Assembly (NCBI GenBank): GCA_021770825.1
Contig: JAETQD010000007.1
Coordinates: forward strand, 1-64,000
Source of the DNA: Clostridium sp.
Lineage (GTDB): Bacteria; Bacillota; Clostridia; Lachnospirales; Lachnospiraceae
Direction of reading: 5' to 3'
DNA: 64,000 bases
Positions 59,568 to 64,000 of this stretch are shown here, in pieces. Numbering within the stretch: the first letter of the stretch is position 1; the number at the start of each line of letters is the position of its first letter. Below the pieces are notes generated by a model. The model was not told where the DNA came from. It worked only from the letters and a program-made list of their open reading frames with translations, and did not search any database. The translations under genes were made by a program, and so were the position numbers.

Positions 59568-59941
59568 TCCATATCTCCGCGGTCCAGTGCTTTAATCAAA
59601 AGTTCAGCCGTTGCCAGATTGGTGGCAAGGGGAACGTTATGGATATCGCAGAGCTTTACCGCCTTATTGACATCCGGCTCATGGGATTTGGGGGACAAGG
59701 GATCCCTTAAAAAGATAACCAGGTCAATGTCATTGCTTTCAATCTGAGCCCCCATCTGCTGTTCGCCTCCCAGATGGCCCGGGAGAAATTTATGAATCGT
59801 TAAGTTTGTAACCTCTTCAATCAGCTTTCCTGTGGTTCCTGTGGCATAAAGCGTATGCTTGCATAAAATGCCCTTGTAGGCAATGCAGAAATTCTGCATC
59901 AGTTTTTTCTTGGAGTCATGTGCAATCAGTCCAACATTCAT
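59546..59941 (-). CDS. mgsA: Methylglyoxal synthase
   Basis: A 131-residue MgsA that turns dihydroxyacetone phosphate into methylglyoxal, relieving sugar-phosphate stress. It has VGLIAHDSKKKLM, LYATGTTGKLIEE, GHLGGEQQMGAQI and the catalytic Asp in FLRDPLSPKSHEPDV. It sits between rodA and dacF; mgsA in a rodA operon is common in Firmicutes. GGAGGGAAC precedes ATG. Confidence 0.95.
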   Translation of the reverse strand: MNVGLIAHDSKKKLMQNFCIAYKGILCKHTLYATGTTGKLIEEVTNLTIHKFLPGHLGGEQQMGAQIESNDIDLVIFLRDPLSPKSHEPDVNKAVKLCDIHNVPLATNLATAELLIKALDRGDMEWREMYK

Positions 59942-59953
59942 AAGCGTTCCCTC

Positions 59954-61090
59954 CTAAAATTCCAGTTTCGTTTGCTGAAGTCCCACATTCAAAATAATAC
60001 CTGTCCCTATATAAAGACTCACCAGAGAGCTTACACCATAGCTGATAAAGGGTAAGGGGAGTCCGGTGTTGGGCAAAACCCCGGTGGCAACGGCAATGTT
60101 TGTGAAAGCCTGGAAGCCCACAAGCGCTGCCATACCTGTACAAAGAAGCTTTCCTGAAAGGTCTCTTGCCTTCCCTGCCATTCTCAGACATTCAAAGACA
60201 AATATCAGGAACAAGCCGAGAACAATCATACAACCTACAAATCCCAGCTCTTCCCCAATGACGGAAAAAATAAAATCCGTGTGCTCCTCTGATAAGAAAT
60301 TTCCATTTTTAACGGAAATGGCCGTATCGTTAAAAAGGCCTTTTCCATAAAGCATTCCGGAGCCGATGGCCATTTTGGAATTGTCCTGCTGAAGGTTCAA
60401 TCCCGCATACTGTTCTATCTCCGGATTGATAAAGGCGAGAATTCGGTTTACCTGATACGGTTCCAAAAATGGCACCAGATTAAGCCGTGCCAGATACAAA
60501 ATGAGCGCCAGCGCCGGAACCATCACGGCCAGAGCCCCGAAAATCCACTTGTAGCTGATTCCCGATATGAAAATCAGGCAGAGGATAAAAAACATGATTA
60601 CAATGCTGGTGGAAAGGTCCGGCTGCTTCATAATCAGAAGCAGGGGAACCGCTGCAAAGACCCCCAGCATTATTAAGGTTGACGGCTGATTGATCTTTTC
60701 CTGGTTTTTCTGAAGATACCAGGAAAAGAAAAGAATCAGGCCGATTTTTACAAATTCAGACGGCTGAAACCGTCCGATCACCGGAAGATCAATCCATCGC
60801 CTGGAGCCGGCGCCGAAGCCGCCCAACTGTCCGGCCACGATAACCGCCAGAAGAATGCCGATGCATCCCAGATAAATCACTCCGGTTAACCTCATCCAGA
60901 AACGGTAGTTGATGAGGGAAAGTACAAGCACCATCAAAAGCCCGCCGAACAGGCCGATGAGCTGGCGGTTGATATAACTCCGGTCTCCGGCCACCGCGCT
61001 GTTGATGACCAGAATCCCGATGAGATTCAGAGCCAGCACACAGAGCAGCAGCCGGAAATTGAAATTCCTAAAGTTGTATTCTGAAAACAT
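59954..61090 (-). CDS. rodA: RodA-type SEDS glycosyltransferase
   Basis: A 378-residue SEDS-family peptidoglycan polymerase with about ten membrane segments. RodA works with PBP2 to build side wall. GRFQPSEFVKIGLI, EEHTDFIFSVIGEELGFVG and LPFISYGVSSLVSLY are signature segments. PBP2 is encoded in the same operon. Its start shares one base with the minE stop. Confidence 0.94.
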   Translation of the reverse strand: MFSEYNFRNFNFRLLLCVLALNLIGILVINSAVAGDRSYINRQLIGLFGGLLMVLVLSLINYRFWMRLTGVIYLGCIGILLAVIVAGQLGGFGAGSRRWIDLPVIGRFQPSEFVKIGLILFFSWYLQKNQEKINQPSTLIMLGVFAAVPLLLIMKQPDLSTSIVIMFFILCLIFISGISYKWIFGALAVMVPALALILYLARLNLVPFLEPYQVNRILAFINPEIEQYAGLNLQQDNSKMAIGSGMLYGKGLFNDTAISVKNGNFLSEEHTDFIFSVIGEELGFVGCMIVLGLFLIFVFECLRMAGKARDLSGKLLCTGMAALVGFQAFTNIAVATGVLPNTGLPLPFISYGVSSLVSLYIGTGIILNVGLQQTKLEF

Positions 61091-61374
61091 TACAGATAAG
61101 TCCCCTTAGTAAGTAAAACACGGATGGGGATACTGGCATACAAAATCGGAAGGCGCTCGGAAACATCCTTGTCTTCAACTTGAGTAATCTTGATTTCCAG
61201 CCCATTCGTATCGATTTCCATATATTTTGATATGGCTTTTATCATATCGTCCTTGATCATTTCCAGAATTTCCGGCGTACATCCGGCTCTGTCTGAAATA
61301 AGCAGAAACTGGAGCCGCTTCTTAGCGATGGTTCCGGAATTTCTCCTGGTCAGGATTTCAAAGAGATTAACCAT
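61090..61374 (-). CDS. minE: MinE, division-site topological factor
   Basis: A 94-residue MinE. The N-terminal amphipathic helix (VNLFEILTRR) binds membrane, and the anti-MinCD helix KKRLQFLLISDRAG stimulates MinD ATPase. The dimerisation domain follows (MIKAISKYMEIDTNGLEIK). Its presence makes this an oscillating MinCDE system rather than the DivIVA-only type of Bacillus. It lies between minD and rodA. Confidence 0.95.
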   Translation of the reverse strand: MVNLFEILTRRNSGTIAKKRLQFLLISDRAGCTPEILEMIKDDMIKAISKYMEIDTNGLEIKITQVEDKDVSERLPILYASIPIRVLLTKGTYL

Positions 61375-61376
61375 TG

Positions 61377-62168
61377 CTACGCCCGCTTCAAAAGGCCGGC
61401 AACTCTTGTGAAGAATCCCTTATTCCGCTCAAGATCCATTAAGGGTACCTCCTGACCAAGCACCCGCTTACAGATATTGAGGTAAGCCTGTCCGGCAAAG
61501 GAATTCATTCCCACAAGGGGTTCTCCCTGATTGGTGGAAATGACAATTTCCTCATCGTCGGGAATTGCTCCCAGAATCGGGATTCCCAGGATATCCGTCA
61601 CATCTTCAATGGACATCATATCCCCCCGGCGGACCATGTCCATCCGGATTCTGTTGACGATCAGTTCGATTTTTGTAATTTCATTGGCCTCCAGAAGACC
61701 CACAATCCGGTCCGCATCGCGGATGGCGGAAACCTCGGGAGTGGTGACCACAAAGGCTCTGTCTGCTCCGGCAATGGCATTTTTAAAGCCCTGCTCAATT
61801 CCGGCCGGACAGTCCAGTAAAATGTAGTCAAATTCTTCTCTTAAATCGTCCACCAGCTTTTTCATCTGTCCCGGGGACACCGAAGACTTGTCCCTGGTCT
61901 GGGCGGACGGCAGTAGAAACAGGTTGGGATATCTTTTGTCTTTTATAAGGGCTTGCTTCATACGGCAGTTTCCCTCCACCACGTCCACCAGATTGTAGAC
62001 GATGCGGTTTTCCAGACCCATAACCACGTCCAGGTTCCGAAGTCCGATATCGGTATCGATCAGAACTACTTTTTCTCCCAGCATGGCAAGGCCGGTTCCG
62101 ACATTCGCAGAGGTTGTCGTCTTGCCTACACCCCCTTTACCGGATGTAATCACAATGACTTCACTCAT
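61377..62168 (-). CDS. minD: Septum-site ATPase MinD
   Basis: A 263-residue MinD, a deviant-Walker ATPase (SGKGGVGKTT, residues 9-18) that dimerises on membranes and recruits MinC. DTDIGLRNLDVVMGLENR and DYILLDCPAGIEQGF are present. The C-terminal membrane-targeting helix is visible in KGFFTRVAGLLKRA. AGGAGGA precedes the ATG. minE follows after 2 bp. Confidence 0.97.
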   Translation of the reverse strand: MSEVIVITSGKGGVGKTTTSANVGTGLAMLGEKVVLIDTDIGLRNLDVVMGLENRIVYNLVDVVEGNCRMKQALIKDKRYPNLFLLPSAQTRDKSSVSPGQMKKLVDDLREEFDYILLDCPAGIEQGFKNAIAGADRAFVVTTPEVSAIRDADRIVGLLEANEITKIELIVNRIRMDMVRRGDMMSIEDVTDILGIPILGAIPDDEEIVISTNQGEPLVGMNSFAGQAYLNICKRVLGQEVPLMDLERNKGFFTRVAGLLKRA

Positions 62169-62276
62169 AAGAATATCCTCCTGTATTCAGTTGTCTTTTG
62201 GCGCAGAACGCCGGGGAGCACGGGCAACGCTCTCCCACTTTCCTATTCTACATGAAAAGCAGAAAATTTTCCAGTG

Positions 62277-62942
62277 TTAAATGAAATTTAATGCACTTAA
62301 AAAGCTCTTTTTTATGGGTTCGGAACAAATTCGTCCGTTTTCTACAAGAATCATCATGGGGCCCCGGCCCAGAATCCGTCCCTTTTCTGCCTTCTGGAAG
62401 GTAAGATCGGAAATTTTTACCTGAGAGGGCGCCATCTCGAAGGCCACCACCACCGAATTTAAGTTTCCGGAGATTCCGGCGCAGACGGAGCCCTTCAGAC
62501 TTCCAAGGACAATCACATTGCCCTTGGCCATGACTCTTGCCCCTTTGTCCACATCGCCGATGATCACAATGCTGGCCTCCGACTCCAGAACGTCCCCGTC
62601 CCTTAAATTCCCCTTATAGAACTGTCCTGTGTTGGAGGACAGCTCCATAAGCTTTTCGTTCAAGGCCTTCTCACACCGCTCGATGCGGTTGGCATCGGAA
62701 TCGATGAGGCAGAGAATCTCGATGTTGGAATACTCTGTAATGGTGTTGACAATGGCAACTTCCTCTTCGGCCGTTAAGTCTCTTCCCTCTAAGGTCAGGG
62801 TCATCTGTGCTGAACCCCAGAATCTGGCGGTTTCCCGGAATTTCTTTTCCACTGCCTCCAGAAGCTCTCCGAATGGAAGCTCCGGATCCAGATACACAGT
62901 CATTCCGGCTTTGTTCCCCTTTATCACAACGGCATTTCGCAT
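62277..62942 (-). CDS. minC: Septum-site inhibitor MinC
   Basis: A 221-residue MinC, which blocks FtsZ polymerisation away from midcell. The N-terminal domain (about 1-100) contains DPELPFGELLEAVEKKFRE. The C-terminal beta-helix (about 110-215) includes GDVLESEASIVIIGDVDKGA and VIVLGSLKGSVCAGISGN, and binds MinD. It lies after PBP2. The 108-bp gap to minD is AT-rich with a GGGAG/CTCCC hairpin. Confidence 0.92.
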   Translation of the reverse strand: MRNAVVIKGNKAGMTVYLDPELPFGELLEAVEKKFRETARFWGSAQMTLTLEGRDLTAEEEVAIVNTITEYSNIEILCLIDSDANRIERCEKALNEKLMELSSNTGQFYKGNLRDGDVLESEASIVIIGDVDKGARVMAKGNVIVLGSLKGSVCAGISGNLNSVVVAFEMAPSQVKISDLTFQKAEKGRILGRGPMMILVENGRICSEPIKKSFLSALNFI

Positions 62943-62965
62943 AAAAGAAGCCCCCTTTTGAATCG

Positions 62966-64000
62966 TTAATCTCCGATTTCCACGTTGGAAACGTTTAAGG
63001 CACTGTTGTTTATGATGTAATCCAAATCCGTATATCCGTAGTAAAAACGGTAAATATTCTTGGCTGCCGTGGCGGCATTGGAAGAAGAATATCCGTAAGG
63101 AATATTTACGGTCACTGCGATCTCCGGGTTCTGGTACGGTGCAAAGGAAACGAAGAATGCATGGTTGATGGTATGGCCGTTTTTTACCTCCTCGGCCGTA
63201 CCGGTCTTTCCGGCAATGTCCACCTCCAGATCGCTGAAAATCCGGTTGGCAGAACCGTCAGAGATTACTTTCCGCATACCGCTCTGCACCACATTCCAGG
63301 TGGAATCGGCAATGTCAATCTTGGACCGGATTTCAGGAGTAAAGTCCTCAAGGAGGTTTCCCTGGGAATCGGTCATTTTGTCCAGAAGACTCAATTTATA
63401 GACGTCTCCACGGTTGGCAACGGCCGTGATGTAGCGGGCAAGCTGCACATTGGAGTAGGAGTTTTTACCCTGTCCGATGGAGGATGCCTCCGGCTTTTCC
63501 GTGGTCATCTGGGGATCCTTTTCGGAAATTTCAATTCCCGATGCCTCGTTTAAACCGAACATGGACGCATACTTCTGGATTTTTTCAATTCCCAGCTCCG
63601 GTGTATAATTTCCGTTTTCATCGGTGGAAAGCCTGTGTCCCATCTCTGCAAAGAACACGTTACAGGAATTCATGATTCCATGCTCCACATCAAGAGGACC
63701 ATGGGAGCCCGGATAAATCCAGCACCGCATATGGGGGGTGATTTCCTGGTATAGTCCCGTACAGGTGATGGTCTCCGAGAGACTTACCGCGCCCTCCTCC
63801 AGGGCGGCAACGGCGATGATGGGCTTAAAGGTGGAGCCCGGCGCCTTCTGGGCCTGGGTGGCATTGTTAAATAAGGGCAAAGACAGGTCGTTATTTAAGC
63901 GGCTGTAATACTCTGCATCCACGGAACCGGAAAACTTATTGTTGTCATAGCTTGGATAGGTCACCAGGGCCTTTACTTCCCCGGTATTCACATCCGTCAC
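62966..64000 (-). CDS. Penicillin-binding protein 2 (mrdA), C-terminal part
   Basis: The last 344 codons of a class B penicillin-binding protein, the RodA-partner transpeptidase for side-wall synthesis. The serine motif is GSTFKPIIAV, the SxN motif SCN in MNSCNVFFAEMG, and the KTG motif AGKTGTAEE; all are intact. The reading frame continues past the right edge, so the N-terminal part is missing only because the window ends. It leads the visible part of the mrdA-minCDE-rodA-mgsA-dacF operon, 23 bp upstream of minC. Confidence 0.93.
   Translation of the reverse strand: MTDVNTGEVKALVTYPSYDNNKFSGSVDAEYYSRLNNDLSLPLFNNATQAQKAPGSTFKPIIAVAALEEGAVSLSETITCTGLYQEITPHMRCWIYPGSHGPLDVEHGIMNSCNVFFAEMGHRLSTDENGNYTPELGIEKIQKYASMFGLNEASGIEISEKDPQMTTEKPEASSIGQGKNSYSNVQLARYITAVANRGDVYKLSLLDKMTDSQGNLLEDFTPEIRSKIDIADSTWNVVQSGMRKVISDGSANRIFSDLEVDIAGKTGTAEEVKNGHTINHAFFVSFAPYQNPEIAVTVNIPYGYSSSNAATAAKNIYRFYYGYTDLDYIINNSALNVSNVEIGD

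Overview
The window looks like the chromosome of a spore-forming member of the Lachnospiraceae (Clostridium cluster XIVa). I infer this from the balanced base composition, heavy use of the TTAAAG/GGAGG idiom, spore genes (an alpha/beta SASP and YlbJ), a Bacillus/Clostridium-style LexA with a divergent YneA-like gene, RecU, SepF, and the Firmicute gene orders ylxM-ffh-rpsP-khpA-rimM-trmD-rplS and rplU-prp-rpmA-obgE-yhbY-nadD-yqeK-rsfS. The genus cannot be fixed from sequence alone. I see no rRNA, tRNA or CRISPR array.

Layout. (1) 1-3000 is a decayed mobile element: a frameshifted YqaJ-like recombinase remnant, small phage-type ORFs, an apparently intact MNT/HEPN nucleotidyltransferase pair, and the frameshifted 3' end of a tyrosine integrase. 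It abuts the core genome just before the ylxM promoter. (2) 3000-10720 is a translation and protein-export cluster: SRP, S16, KhpA, RimM, TrmD, L19, signal peptidase I, RbgA, RNase HII, YraN and PgeF. (3) 10730-14670 holds a SASP, the rsmD-coaD pair, a coiled-coil protein, and ylbJ divergent from an M23 peptidase. (4) 14680-24420 is a long plus-strand series: RsuA-type pseudouridine synthase, HAD phosphatase, YgiQ radical SAM protein, SDR, a membrane protein, RluA-type synthase, RecU, HflK/HflC and peptidase T. (5) 24424-30700 contains a PHP phosphoesterase, a complete ferric/phosphonate-type ABC importer and a tyrosine phenol-lyase-like beta-eliminating lyase. (6) 30700-39100 holds two radical-SAM-associated proteins, an RNase E/G and the L21/L27/Obg ribosome-assembly operon. 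(7) 39120-46800 has LexA and its divergent LysM/YneA-like gene sharing five LexA boxes, a tyrosine recombinase, TtcA-like tRNA thiolase, a large NlpC/P60 protein, DUF2000 with a broken AraC regulator, and a cytidylate-kinase-like protein. (8) 46900-58050 (minus strand) holds CstA, then a division/envelope operon (HlyD-like, YggS, SepF, YlmH, AroB, LspA, RluD) and a DHHW/MBOAT O-acylation pair. (9) 58070-64000 (minus) has a P-loop ATPase and the elongation/septum-placement operon PBP2-MinC-MinD-MinE-RodA-MgsA-DacF. PBP2 runs off the window end.

Most of the window is housekeeping. Promoters could be read directly as -35/-10 pairs with 16-17 bp spacing ahead of many units, and hairpin-plus-T terminators separate them. 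The points most worth following are the HEPN partner that lacks the canonical RX4-6H motif, the five-box SOS control region, the perfect inverted repeat just downstream of the ttcA promoter, the TPL-like enzyme, and the structured or repetitive intergenic elements. I do not see convincing evidence for a wholly new multi-gene defence system.
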